Shown piece by piece: positions 22,176 to 35,500 of a stretch of DNA of 64,000 nt; position 1 is the first letter of the stretch, and each line of letters begins with the position of its first letter. The notes beneath the pieces were generated by a model, which saw nothing but the letters and a program-made list of their open reading frames with translations, ran no database searches and had not been told where the DNA came from. The position numbers and the translations under genes were made by a program. The stretch is from contig NW_023998485.1 of the NCBI RefSeq assembly GCF_014805625.2, positions 1,201,917 through 1,265,916 on the forward strand, read 5' to 3'. The stretch is from Glossina fuscipes. Taxonomy: Eukaryota; Arthropoda; Insecta; Diptera; Glossinidae.

Positions 22176-23225
22176 ATAAGCCAAATTGATTTATAATTTT
22201 GACTGATGTGAATCATGAAATGGGGACTCTATCGGGTAGTAGGCATTCCAAGGAAGCATGACTAAACTTTATAACATGGACAGAAGTAAATGCTTCAGCT
22301 TCCGTTTTCGTTCCGATGCAAAATTTTGAAATTAATTATTTGAAATTTAATTTTGTAGAAATATTGTTATTATTATTAATTTACTTTATCGCATTTGAGA
22401 TTTGAACCCACGACCATTGAGCTGTTAGACGAGATCCGTTGCCTACACGATTACTTAGTTTAATCAGTAGTAGCTTTAGAATTTATACCTCCAGCTAAAT
22501 TAATAATAATATTAATAAGAACAATAGTAATTAATTGAAAAACTGGTTCCGTATGGTTGTTATGGCATTTATTGCATATGCGCAATTATGTCATGGCTGT
22601 TCTACAAAATATTACTAATCGGGTTTCGGAGATCACACCTAATGTCAACTTTTGGGCGTCACAAAAATTGCACTGTTCATCAGGGCGACAATATCAGATA
22701 TTGCAAGTATGTAACAGACAACGGGTAAAAAGACATACAAGCTTGGAAATCGATATAGTTAAGTCATTGCAGAAGACAACGCTGAATCAAGAGGGTGCAT
22801 ATTAGTAAACATTGGAAAAAGACAGAACGAGCCTTGCAACCTACTCTTTAGATACGAAAACGAGCGAGCAAGATTAAAGAATCACATCACACTTAATGGC
22901 GCTTGTCTGTGAACACATTTTTCAGTTAAAATATGTTGTAATTTGAACTTTTTTCGGGAGATGTGCCTTTTCGTCCATTGTATCGAAAGCAACGGGAGGA
23001 AGTGCCTGTCGTGTGTTTATTATATGTTCTTTTTACCTACAAAAAATTTCTTCTCATTGCCGGTTATTATTTTATTTAAGTTTATTGATAACACTATTCG
23101 CTTTTGGGGAATTTTATAATTTAGAACGCTTCTTCGTAGTTTCCTTTGGACCAATATGATCGAACTCATTCTCTGATATATTTGCGGTTTCTCATTAAGT
23201 TGCATATAATATCTTCTAAAAAAAA
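22176..23225. other. Repeat-bearing intergenic DNA
   Basis: A B-box-like core on the minus strand at 22391-22412 (GTGGGTTCAAATCTC) is flanked by a TAA-rich tail, as in the copy at 42017. I see no gene. Confidence 0.5.
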
Positions 23226-23945
23226 AACAAGTAAGAAAATTATATTCGATCGTAACGGAATCTTTTGTACCCGCCACCATTATCCTAAAAAAGAGAAAAA
23301 CAGGGAATGGATTACATTTTCTATTTTCAAAATAAAGTTCACGTCGCGTAGATGTGTGGGCATTGTGGACGTGCTCTCGCAAATTCTTTTGAAAATTTGT
23401 AGCCGATATATTCATTTTTGCTAACCGGAGAATGTTTACCAGAAATACTCCACAGTTGCACAGGCAAACAGATGGACAGATGAAGAGACGGACATGCTTA
23501 GCTGCATTTCGACTTTGAAACTGGCCAAGAATTTATATACTTCATAAAGTTTTTGAAACTTGTTTCTGCGCCTTATAAATGTATTAAAAAAAAAAAATTA
23601 AATTTTGGGCAGGAGTTGTCAATTTTTGCACAAGCACATTTATCTGCTATAGCTTTTGAGTAAAGAGCAAAAAAAACAACAGAGGCGTCTTATTTAACCG
23701 ATTTGGCTCATTTCCAATACCAACATCCGTGCAAAAACTTCCAATGTTTCTGCAAAATTTGAAGTCGATAGCTTCATTCAGAATGCTTACAATGGACATT
23801 ACACAGAGGGACATACTTACATCCATTTACAACTTGACTTTGATTAAGAGTACTTTGTGAGGTGTCTGAAGCTTTCTTCTGAGCGATGCAAAAGTCTTGA
23901 CAAAATGAATATACCTCTCATCGCTCGGTGATGTGTATAAAAATA
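23226..23945 (+). repeat. Dispersed repeat family A, near-complete copy
   Basis: Head AACAAGTAAGAAAATTATAT with palindrome TTCGATCGTAACGGAA. It contains an ACAGATGGACAGATGAAGAG tract and ends in TCTGAAGCTTTCTTCTGAG then GTGATGTGTATAAAA. A second head (AACAAGATAAGAAACTCG) begins at 23952, so two copies abut head to tail. Confidence 0.75.
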
Positions 23946-26900
23946 GGATAACAAGATAAGAAACTCGATCGCAACCGAATATAATTTTTTTTCAATTCTC
24001 CACTACGTGCCGTGGAGATGAATCGCGGTCCTAGCTTTGCCGTTTCTTCATATTTTTGAGAAAAAAATTTATTGCTTGCACCTAAATATATGCTTAATAA
24101 CCTCTCCGAATTCGATTGCATCTTTTTTCACACCACGCGGTTTTCGCCTTAAATGATTGCTAATAGATGTGGGAAGAGAAAAATGATATTCAACTTTCAT
24201 ATTCTTCTCACATTTAGTAATACAAATAAATACTTGATGGAATTTCCTTTTGCTCTTTTTTTGGATTAATTAACAGGTTTCGTTTCGTAAGAGAGATTTA
24301 TAGAAGTTTGAATTCGCCATTTAAGGTTGGGGTTGCGCTCGCCTGAATGACGTTTGCAAATCATTCAAATTGTTATTAATGGTTATGGTGACGGTAAATT
24401 ATAGTTAAACATAATCGTTACAATAAGTGAATCATTAAATGTACGGAGACAAAAAAAATGTATAATGCCTTTAGGATCAGAATGTAAAACCGAAGACAAT
24501 GTTGACACTTTCGGCCGCAGTTTCCTTATTCAAAAGCCTTACCTTACGCCGCGTCAGAAATTTGTACTTCGAGGAATTTGTATAAGAAAAGAAATGCAAA
24601 ATAGGCCTATTGATTAGCTACACCTAAAAGCATTTAAAATTGCAATGGGGAAATACAAGTAATCAGCCTCCTGTAAAGAAAAACCTACGTTTTGCAATAT
24701 TTAGCTGATCTTGATCTCAGAGTTTATACGATTATTATGCAGGATCAACTAAAAGGAAATTGTAAAAGTAACGGTAGTCGGCAAATTTCCGCGTCCTCTA
24801 TCACTTGAATTTTTGCTATTTCTGTGTATTATTTTTTAAGACGTTTGTTATCAAACTTTCGCACCTAGCCAAGATAAATTTTCCACTACTTTTCTCTTTT
24901 AAAGATATATCTTATGTGCCATTCTTAGTTGCAGTAATATTTGAAAAAATATACAAAAAACGGCACGATTATAAAAGGTCGTTGAAATTTTAGGAAGTAA
25001 TATAAAAAGAAATGTTTATTTTCGTGCTTTTATGCAACCGTATTATTCAATAAACCTAAAATGCGCCTGTTTGCTGATTAAAGATTGGAAAGTAAAAGTT
25101 AACGCATCCATCTCCATAAGTCATGAGACTAAATAGACGATGACGTTTGTAGGCGGAAAGCTTCGTATCATGTCGATAATTTGTTGTGACACTAATCGCC
25201 GTGGAAATCAAAAATTTGTTGATGGTTTACGGGTTTTAAACGCTGTTGTGCGGAACGCAAGGGATCTCCAAGAGGTAAAATGTTAGACAACCGTTGGACT
25301 GATCTTATCACTTTTGATGAGGGTTATATTGATGAGGGAAACGACGTCTTTTAGAAAATACATGTGTTTTCTCTTTCTTATTCCTGGGAATTATTGACTG
25401 AAATATTAGCTTAATCAATTCATAGATGCGCTCGTAAAAACTGGCTTGACCGTGCTTCTGCAGTAAAACTTCCGTAATTTTACCGTCTTTCCTCATTAAG
25501 AATTTTACTTATATCTTTGTATATTATGTCATTCCTATAACTGTTTCCAAATAGGGCCAAAACATGTCAATATAACAAAACTTCCAAATTTCTTGATATG
25601 TTCTTGCGATGTGTAGGTGAGTAGGCAAATCTCATTCAGTCATTTTGAATTGTTCGCTATAATGAAGAGTGCATCTACATTAAGCTCTTCCGAGGGTTGT
25701 GTACATTCAAATAAACCTAATACGTAATGTAGATTTCGAATTCCAGTAGACTTGCAATCAGCTGGGGGATTTATGTCAAGGTTAAGTTTACTAAGTTTCT
25801 TAGCACAAAAGCGTTAAGCTTGTCGAGTTGCGGGTACATTCACTTTGTCAAAATATTTACATACCCAGAAAGAAGCTTCAGAAATATTATAAAGAATATA
25901 CATTGTGCGCAAAATATATAGTGTATCTCTGAGTAATAAATATTTTTCTTGTCGCAAAAATGAACTAGATTTCAAATTTTGCAAAAATATTGGAACTTCT
26001 TGTGAGCGACTTTATATTGAAAATGAGGCAAATTGTCTACAATAGAACATAAACTGAAAATCTCTGGTTTCGAGAACAAAAAGAAAATTATACGACAAAG
26101 ATTTGTACGTATACTCTGCAGGCAATCCTCCAGTAGATGCATTTACATAGAAATAGTCAACCATGTCTAACTAATATTATAGACTAGCGAAGCTTTATTC
26201 TTTTGTCAAAACCTGTGTAGTATCCAGAAGGAAACGTCAGGAGGCTTATAAAATGTGTATGCTGTTGATCAACATCAAATTCTAAATCGATTCAAATATA
26301 TTCGCCTATCCGTTCGTCTCTTCCATTGTGCACCTTCTAACGTTGACAACAACATTTGAAGCTCCTGCACGCGCTTTTCGAAGTAAACCTGGCCAAAATC
26401 GATAAAAGGCCGCGCCTACCGCACAACACAAACGGAGAACATTTACGTTTTGCGTTTTATGCTTATGATTCATTCTATGCGTGGTTCTACAGCAGCCATA
26501 CAAAATTCGAAAAATTTNNNNNNNNNNAATACAAAATAGAATGTGTGACAAAATGTTCTCATTTCGCTGTTTGTTCGTTGGGAAAAATCAAGCTTTTTTC
26601 TTAGTTTAGGTTTCAAGTTTAATGCAACAAAGCGAGTTTTGTAAGAAAAAGAAAAATTATAATTGGCAAAAATACTAATAACACTCAACCGATTTATATT
26701 GAAAGTAGTGTATATTGAATAGAAAACATTATATTTTATTCAATAATTCGTAGAAATTACGTGTGGGTTATTCCGGAACAATTTAAATATTAAAATTTGA
26801 TAAGCAGATATTTCTTAATATTTAAATAATTTATATATTGAAGATCGAACAATAATACATGAAGGAAAAAAAACAAAATAAACGACACCAAGTTAACAAT

Positions 26901-28579
26901 CGGCTTAAATCGATCTTTATGCACTGTATTTATATGTGCAACTGATGTGATTTGAATGAATATAATGCATACTTAAAACTTAGCCGTTGCGGGCTTGATA
27001 TATCAGTTATATTTTTAAGCATTTTGGCTGTTCGGAGCTTTCGAATTATGATTAATTACGATTAACGCGTTTTATCTTTAATAATTCGTGCAGACATATA
27101 GCATATATATACATACTTATACGTGTCACATGTAATTTATGAGAAGTAAAGTTTGAAAGTAGCGACACCTAACACGCAATTAAAACAACTGAGAAGCGTA
27201 TACAAACGTACGTATATGGATAAATAATTGAAACGATTTATATATATGAAGTATTACACTCCCCTTTTATGCATACATCACTGAAGAACTGAAGTGTACT
27301 AAAATTGCTTTTACCCTTCTAAAATTCACAAATGCGCTTGAAGAACCTTGTGAAATATGTTTGTTTCTTATCCGATTTCTCTACGTCCGCTCATCTGTCC
27401 GCTTTCGATCTATTCTTGAAGGCCTCACAGTTGCAAAAATTGAAATTTGGGAGTTTCTTTCTTACTTGATGGTCGCATACTAACCAAAGATTTATAATTT
27501 ACAATCTGTAGCATATAGTGACGCGGAACTCAGCGCAAAGGTATGCATGGATCCTGTGAAACTTCAGTGACAAAATGATCGAAATGGGCAAACGCTTCCA
27601 CAATAAACAAAAAAGTCTAGGCTATAAACAAAATATATTGATCTCGAAGCGCATGTAAATATTTCCCGAGACTAGCTAAAGTATCGTTTTGAAAATGATC
27701 CAAGAAAACTAAAATAATAAAAAAAAACCGTCTATAATTCACAAGTTTGGTGCACTTACTGCAGCTTCGTGTGCAGGTTTTCTATTTCCCGAACGAGTCT
27801 TACCTTTTAGATCACATGAAACCTAAGTAGATCTGCGTGGCTTAAACCGCAGGTAGAGCGCGTGGGGTTGCGTTGCAACGAAGTGCTTGATCCAGAAAGG
27901 AGAGCATTCAGACGGGCCTTAGTCTGATTGGCGGGACGAACGTGTCCATATAATAGATCTCCATTCGGCATTGGGGGGGGTAACAAGTGCCATTTTCTCC
28001 TTCGGTGAGCATTTGGATACCACGACCACATTCACGATAAAAACGCTTGTTAAACGTCTAGACGCCCTACTCTAAATAGATACAATGAATCGAGCTTTTA
28101 CAAAGCTGTTTATCTTCTTAAGAGAAAATATTGCATCAGAACTTTTTTGTTGGCAAAATTTCATCTCTTCGGGTTGCAAAGGTAGAACAGTGAGATTAAT
28201 GAACGCAACACCGGTAATTGAATTTCGTTATGACGACGTATATCGAAGGGGTTCTCAGAGTACTCGAAGCGCCTTTGAGGTTGTTGATCGGTGCTTTAAG
28301 GAATTCTTTTAAGACAATTGACAATCCAATATTTGTTCCAAGTAGTAAACGCAATAAATATAACATAAAATCAAAGCAAAATCCTAGAGTGCAATCACCA
28401 AATATATTGTGACTCCCCCTTAAAAAATAGAGCACCTTTATTTTTCTACTTATTTTTTATATAAAATTTCAACGGAATTCAATCTTATTGATAAGAGAGT
28501 TTATAGGGTAAATTCAATTAATCTCTCTCTTATTTTCTCTTTAACCAGATAGACCCGAAAACTTTATTTACATTCCGCA
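23946..28579. other. Intergenic between the b561 genes, part 2; no gene recognised
   Basis: This holds inverted family A fragments at about 25861-25910 and 26220-26325, the assembly gap at 26518-26527, and a GC-richer patch at 27800-28030 whose open minus frame (MWSWYPNAHRRRKWHLLPPP) I cannot assign. The last 500 bases should include the promoter and 5' UTR of the plus-strand b561 gene. Confidence 0.5.
26518..26527. other. Assembly gap (10 N)
   Basis: Ten consecutive N bases. Open frames drawn across it are meaningless. Confidence 1.
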
Positions 28580-31500
28580 ATGAATATAAGCACTTCAAAT
28601 GACGCGACGTCCAGTGTCATTTGTACTGATTATGGCAGTACAACGTTAAAAATTACATCTACTCTAGCGGACGGCGGAAACGTTACCTGTACATCTGATA
28701 GCGCGGCAACGGCTAGTACAACTTCTACCTTCGGTTATCAAAGATTAACGTCTATAAAACTTTCTAAACCTGATACATTCATCAAAACTCCCGGGACGAA
28801 AACTGTGATATCTACACGATTCTTAAAAATGACAATGGATATGAAATCGAATTGTGCTGATAGTGACACAAAGCAATCTCTAATAAATATCGAGTATTTC
28901 TTAAATATTATTAATCAAATTTGCATTGGTTTTACGACCATCTACATGAATTGGTTATGTTTGAGTACCGGCTTGACGAAGACCTCATTGCATGCATGGC
29001 TGGTAACGCTTGGGGTAAGTTTATAATATATGGTTGTTTTGTATGGAATATGTCGCATATTTTATAAATCTTCATGAACTATTTAATTGATAATGCGAAC
29101 ACTTCTACAAGAACACTGTTAATATAGTATGTCGCAGGAGTCATAACAGTAACCGCAAAACACGCAGTAAGTTATTTGCTATCAGAACTTATACTAAAAA
29201 TAACGATATTGAACGCTTACTAATATATCTTAACAAGCATTAACTTTCAATTATGTTCAACATCTGTGAGGAACATTTTTTTAATAAGCTTTAAGAAGGC
29301 TGCGAAGATTTGTTCAAAGTTTTTCATTCCGCGTGCGGCATCCAATAATATGCGTAGAAAGGTTATATCTTTTTGACGAGTATCGTATACAAGGCACCTA
29401 AACGCAAAATATTTTTAAATACTTTTGGGTCCAACTCGTACGAGCCGAGTTCAAAAAAATGGTAACTTATCATTTTTCTCGAAAAGCATTTATTTATTCA
29501 TTAATATCTATTTTGGCCTCTTTAAAGCCATCCCCCCGTAGATATAATACAACTGTGCCAGGGCGTTTTGCAATCATCGAACCATTTCTGATATGCGCTT
29601 TTTATTATGACCTCGTATATATCGATGTGAATTGCCGCTCGTGAAAAACCCACATGCTCGCACACATACAATTTTTCTAAATTTCACGGTTTTTATACTC
29701 TCTATTGAAGCTTGAGAGTACATTCAATTTGTCGAGGCGTTTGAAACAAGTAGAAAGAAGCTTCAGAGATCCCATAGGGTGTATATATTCTGGATCCGTA
29801 TCAAATTGTCGTCTGTCCGACTATGTTATATTTGCGATACAATGAACCTAGTTCGAATTCGGCAAGAACATTGAAAGTTCCTTGCCAGCAGGTTAATATT
29901 AAAAGTGATTCAGCTTTCTGATTTTTTCACCCTTTACTTATAAACTGCAGCAGGTGGGCATTAAACATGTCCATGTGCATTTTCCCACACACTGTTATAA
30001 TGAATAAAATATCGAAACGTAACCTTTTCGTTTTTCTTGAGTTTTGTCAAAGTCAAAGTTGGTGTGAAAAGGTTCGAGCACAACCGACTATAATACAGCA
30101 CTTATGGTACAAAGATGCAACACGTAGAAGGAGTTGAAAGATATTCAGCTTTTGTAATACCAATCGATTTAGAATCACTTTTTAAATCGATTTAAGCGTT
30201 TCTGTTCATCTAGAACGTTGTAATTTCACTTGTAAAAAATTTAAAAAAAGAATTTAACGCCCTCAAAACAAACATGACATCCCGAACTAATTTATATGTT
30301 AGACCCATATTTTAAGTTTAAGCTAAAATATAGTTTATCCGATGTGCTATCACGTGATATTATTGTTAGTATTGGTATTAATGGTTTATCATGAGCGTTT
30401 TATAATGTAAAACTTTGTTCATTACCTTTGCACCACAGCTAGCATAACCCTGCATGGTAAAAAACTTAGCTCACCCATAACTCTAGAAATCGGCATCAGA
30501 TTAATACGCACATTGATTAGCTCAAAATATGTATTTTGACCAAAACCTCTTGAGAAAAAAAGTTTTTCGACACGATATGTGTCAGAATTATAATTTCATT
30601 GTTGTTATGGGCCTGATAATACGAACTACTTAGAACCATTTTTATGGAAAATATATATGAGTGTTTTATAGGTGCTAGGTAAAATTGTTGGCCGGCCTAT
30701 TGAACCAATGCCAAACTAAATTAAACCAAAACAAAAGCATCCCAATATACGCCTAACGTCAACTTTCACTTTCCATGGCTACAAATAAGGATTGCAATGT
30801 CAGCGAAAGGAATTTCAGAACAAGGCATTAATATTGTCAGCCTCATAAGTTTTGCAAAGATAATGACTAAATGAGCATAACTGTATTCCAATATTATGAA
30901 AACAGTTACTTCAATAGATAAATATTTAAACAACTTAAATTGAATTCCTTTAGATATTTTGGCAAATCTATTACATAAATAAAAATAAACAAATTTGGCT
31001 TAATAAATTTGCATTCATATATCAGAAAATTGTGTATTAAATTCTTCTATGACCGCTTGTTTATTACTGTTTATTTAATGTATTGTGAAGTTGTAAAAGC
31101 ATACTTAATTACTGCGTATTCATAAAACGATAATGGGAGAAAAAGCAAAAAATTTTTATAAATTAAACATTGTATAAAAATTCTTTTTATTTGATTAAAC
31201 CAAATTTTGTTTTACGACCATTTAATCTAACATGGTATTGTAGTCAAGCGACAGAATTTATACAACAATGCTCTGCTGTTATTATCTTAGCACAAGAATT
31301 ATGCACTCAAATGCATTTAGAGCTCATCAATAATACACATATTTTAATTAACGTCTAAGGAAATACTATTCAAATCGAATTCTGAATCAATTGAAGCAGC
31401 TTTGTCTGTTCGTCTGTGTAATGTCTGTTGTAAGCATTCTTCTAATGTCTGTTGTAAGCTATCGGCTACGAATTTGGCAGAAACATTGAAAATTCTTGTC

Positions 31501-32581
31501 CACACCATTGAATGGGCAGCATTGAATGTGAGACAAATCGGTCGAACGACTTGCTCACAATACCTGGTAAATTGGGAACGTCTCTGTTTTGCAAAAGGAA
31601 TAAATAATTGGTTTTTTGTTCATTACTCAAAAGTTACAGCAAATGTACCTATAAAAATTTGAACGCATATTTTGTGGGTCATGTATCTGTCCATTTTTTA
31701 AAGAAATCGGCCACACCCGCCTAATATTATATGTATTATCTATTTCAATAAAATATTTCCATTCATTCAAACATCTCGAAAATAATGGTCTTTAGGTCAA
31801 GCACAGATATGCGTAGACAGACGTCAAATAAATAGACGGACAGATAAGCTTGAACTTCAAAAAATGCTTCGGAATCAATAGTAATAATAAAATGGGGACG
31901 CGTGCCAAGTGTTTCATAAGTTCGCGCAATCTTAACATAGCTTAGGGTGCAAAATATTGAAATACTTTTCTTTAAATTATATATTTTTCTACTATTTCTT
32001 TTCCCTTACAGTTCTCGTTTCTTATGGCAGAGGCGATTATGTGCCATTACAAAAGTAATGTACTAACTTGTAATTTCCCTAGAGCTACTAAAACTACTAT
32101 ACATTGGGTATTACAAGTATTAGGCGGTGGTTTAGGTATAACTGGAACGCTTGTCAAATGTATACAGAAAGGATTCCTAATAGTAACAGTGCATGGAAAA
32201 TTAGGTAAGAATGCTTCAAAAACTTACCCAGGCTTAGATTTTCGCAACATTTATAATATCTTTTCAGGCTTTGCCGCTCTTATCTTATGCTCTATTAGTA
32301 TGATATCGGGCTTGGCTGCTCTTTACTCGCAGAAACTTAAACAGTTCTTGAGTCCTCTTTTAAATAAAACTTCTCATAATCTCTTAGGCTTAATAACATT
32401 TGTGCTGGCCTTAACTGCACAGTATTATGGTTATGAGACGGGATTTTTCGTTCGTAAGACCACCGAAGATTTTCGAATTCTTATGAAATTTATTACATTA
32501 ATGACCCTAATATTGTCAAGTGTAGGACCATTAAAGTCTTTATATCATAAGCTAATGAATGTTAAAAAAAATTACTGGTAA
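28580..32581 (+). CDS. Cytochrome b561 domain protein, paralogue with long N-terminus
   Basis: Exons 28580-29014, 32012-32204 and 32268-32581, giving 313 residues. The first exon encodes a long Ser/Thr-rich N-terminus absent from the minus-strand paralogue, then the first helices. Haem-ligand histidines appear in SLHAWLVTLG, TTIHWVLQVL, VTVHGKLG and TSHNLLGLI, aligning with the four in the paralogue. Intron 1 (29015-32011, GTAAGT to TTACAG) is 3 kb. Intron 2 (32205-32267) is 63 bp, divisible by three and stop-free, so retention would add 21 residues; splicing restores the family consensus HGKLG-FAALIL. AATAAA lies at 32633-32638. Role inferred: membrane electron transfer. Confidence 0.88.
29015..32011 (+). 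other. Intron 1 of the plus-strand b561 gene
   Basis: AT-rich intron holding inverted family A fragments at 29750-29830 (AGAAAGAAGCTTCAGAGATC) and a looser one around 31370-31660. No nested gene is recognised. Confidence 0.7.
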
Positions 32582-35500
32582 ACCTTTTTGTTGTGACCTT
32601 CGAAACAAGGCGAGAATATAATAATAATTAAAAATAAAATATTAGAAACAAGTAAACAAAAAATAAAATTTTTTTATTAATTTTTCAGTTCCTTATTTTA
32701 ATCATATAGGTGGTGATTTTTAAACCGTACATTTGTGTGAGTTTCAAATAAGAAATCTGAAAGTTTTGATCATTTATGACAAACAATTGAATGCATGCGC
32801 CTTATGGCATCTCCGAGGCATACTTCTCGACCTAAAAATTGGAACACAACCTTTGTGGTGGTGACGGGCAAATGTTTTCGGTTTTAACTTACTTACTTAA
32901 CTTATAATTGAGAAAAATAAATCGAAATTTTTAATTTGTTTTGTAATTTAAGTTTTACTGCAAGTCTCTTACTATAGAGAATTTATTTTACTATTATTTT
33001 ATTCCAGGCCACAAAAGTTACTGCCACCTTTTCGCGTCATTTTGGCTGGTAAGGAAAATCCCTTACTGCGTTTTTCCATGTTTGTAATTGCTATTCTATT
33101 TGATTTAATTCGTGGAAAGCGCGACCGCTATAATATCAAAACAAATGTGGATTGATGAAGTGTAGTTTAAACAGCAGTTTGGTTAATCTACAATTATTTA
33201 TTATTATTTATAATGTATATACATGCACCTATTCCTCTTTTTTAATCAAAAAATAGTTGCTCAAATGACATATGCTTACTAAGAACAAGGGATGAATGGA
33301 GAATCCGGAATTCACCATTTTTCAAGGTTTATAAAACCGACAAATATGTATGCGCTTAATTCGTGCACTTGTGTGTTTCGATACAATGTGGTACGACGTT
33401 TGCGATTATCATAACAAGATTTACACCTTACGATACAGCACGGTACGCATTGCAATGATTTTTGTTACGTCTAAGCTCAACTTATGTTATGCTCTATTAT
33501 ATTTTAGTTTAAATTAAAAAATACAAAATTTTCTCCATAACACGTTTTCAATACAATGCAATAGGAAGTAACCATGTTAAGCACAGAGCCCCTGTAGATT
33601 TATATTTATATGTACATGTAGCATATATATATATATATATTTATAGTACATATAAATTTTGTAATTTGATATATATAATTGTTATAACATCAAACACAAT
33701 TTCATTCGAATGTTTGGCTGTAAAAGTAACCAATAAAAGACATATAGAAGTCATATGAAAACTTATTTTACTGCTCTATATAAAGTCATTCCTGAATTCA
33801 TCGACACTTGCCCCTCCGTCTGCACAATGTCTACGTATTTTTGTTTGCAAACTAAAGTCCATACTGACGAGTTTTGGCCAAAGAGGCAATCAAAATGACC
33901 TAATTGGGTTAAAGTTGTCTCGTTATTAAGAGAGACAAAGTCATTATGTAAATAAACTATAATTCAATTTGTTTTTTTCTTTGAGATCTTGAGTTTAACT
34001 GTAAATCTTGCTATAATACCTTAGCGAATTGCTTCAACTAGAAAGCTATGTGACACAACTACTTCTAAAAGATGACTAATATAAAAAAAAACTAATATAA
34101 TAACTAATACAATAACAGACAGAACATAATAAAATACATAAGGAGCAATATATTAGTATAGGGATGATAAAAGAACTATAAAAGAATAAGTATATTATTA
34201 CAAATATATTACTATGTCAAATTTTCCTCGCTAACTTTTCCATTTTTTGTCCTCTTCTAATTCCACCCTCCGCTACCAAATTGTCCAAAAAATAATTTGA
34301 CATTCTTGAAAAGCAGCAACTTAATTAATTAATTCAACTATCTAAATGGTTAAGGCGATGCTTTTTGCATTCATCGTCCGTCACAAACCAGAAAAATTCT
34401 TTTGACCTTCAGTCCTAAAAAAAGAAAAAAAAAATTCTAAAATTTATCCTAGATGTAAACATGAGTTGTGTTGGCGCGCACATTATCGAGGCAAACGTGA
34501 GAAAGGAAAGACGAACAAATGAGCATATTCTCTTAAGTGAAGTTTAAGAAGACATTTGCTGTCAAAGCTTTGCCTAGCGGAACATATCTGAGCGCAAATT
34601 TTTCTTTTTTTGATTAGTGTAATAAATTTCCAAAATATGCCAACTTATTTTTAGATAAAGGATATTTATTTATTTATTTGTTTTTTTTTTTTTATTTTTA
34701 TTTATTTAGACATGACGCTCAACTAAAACAAATAAACAGTCGAATTCAATTGATTCCTAAAAGTAAACCTTATACTAGTTAATATTAAAAGCTAGTATAA
34801 AGTATATAAGGAGAAATAAGAAAAAAAAACAAATAAATGAAATAATAATTAAATAATAATTCTTGTATAAATAAAAAAACACGTACAGAACTAGCACAGT
34901 GGCGTACCCACAACCAGAACAGAACCAAATTCTAAGTGAACCGCTAAACCATCGCAAACATGCTAAAGCTTGGCAGCGGATACAGTAAGCAACAACAATT
35001 AATTTTCGAATCATAACGAGATATTAAGATTAAAAGTTAGTTTAAATACGGCATAGACAAAGGGCGATATTCAAATCAAATCAATGCAAATTTCTTTATA
35101 TATCGATAATAATCGCCGTTAAAGTACATTAATTTGCTGCATATCTGACCATTTACTCAACAGATTGTTTACTATAGATTACGCTCTTTTAATTATATAG
35201 ATCCATAAACGAAAAACAAACAGCCAATGTATAATCTTGTTGCAATCAAGGATAATGGCGGATTTAAAGGAGTGTTCAAATTAGAAAAAGGACGAGAAGT
35301 TAGCTTCTAAAAATAATATGAATATTTGTTAGAGAGAACATCTATGTGTCAGTCTCGGGAATTATTGGCTGATGTGTTGTATACATACATACAGACATAA
35401 TTTAGATTTTGGCGCAGTTAAGATTAATTTCAAGATAATTATACCTTAAGAGCTCCCTCAATTTCGGCTTGATCCTAACCACAAAAGTCCCAAAATTTAA

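Noticed and set aside
23020..23424. Frames of 92 and 131 codons on opposite strands
   Set aside because: Overlap a family A repeat head and show no protein family signal.
26306..26688. Several frames across 26518-26527
   Set aside because: They read through assembly-gap N bases and part of a repeat fragment.
34340..34400. tRNA-like AAATGGTTAAGGCGATG with a TTTTTGCAT arm
   Set aside because: A-box-like part only; no B box and no acceptor stem, so not called as a tRNA.
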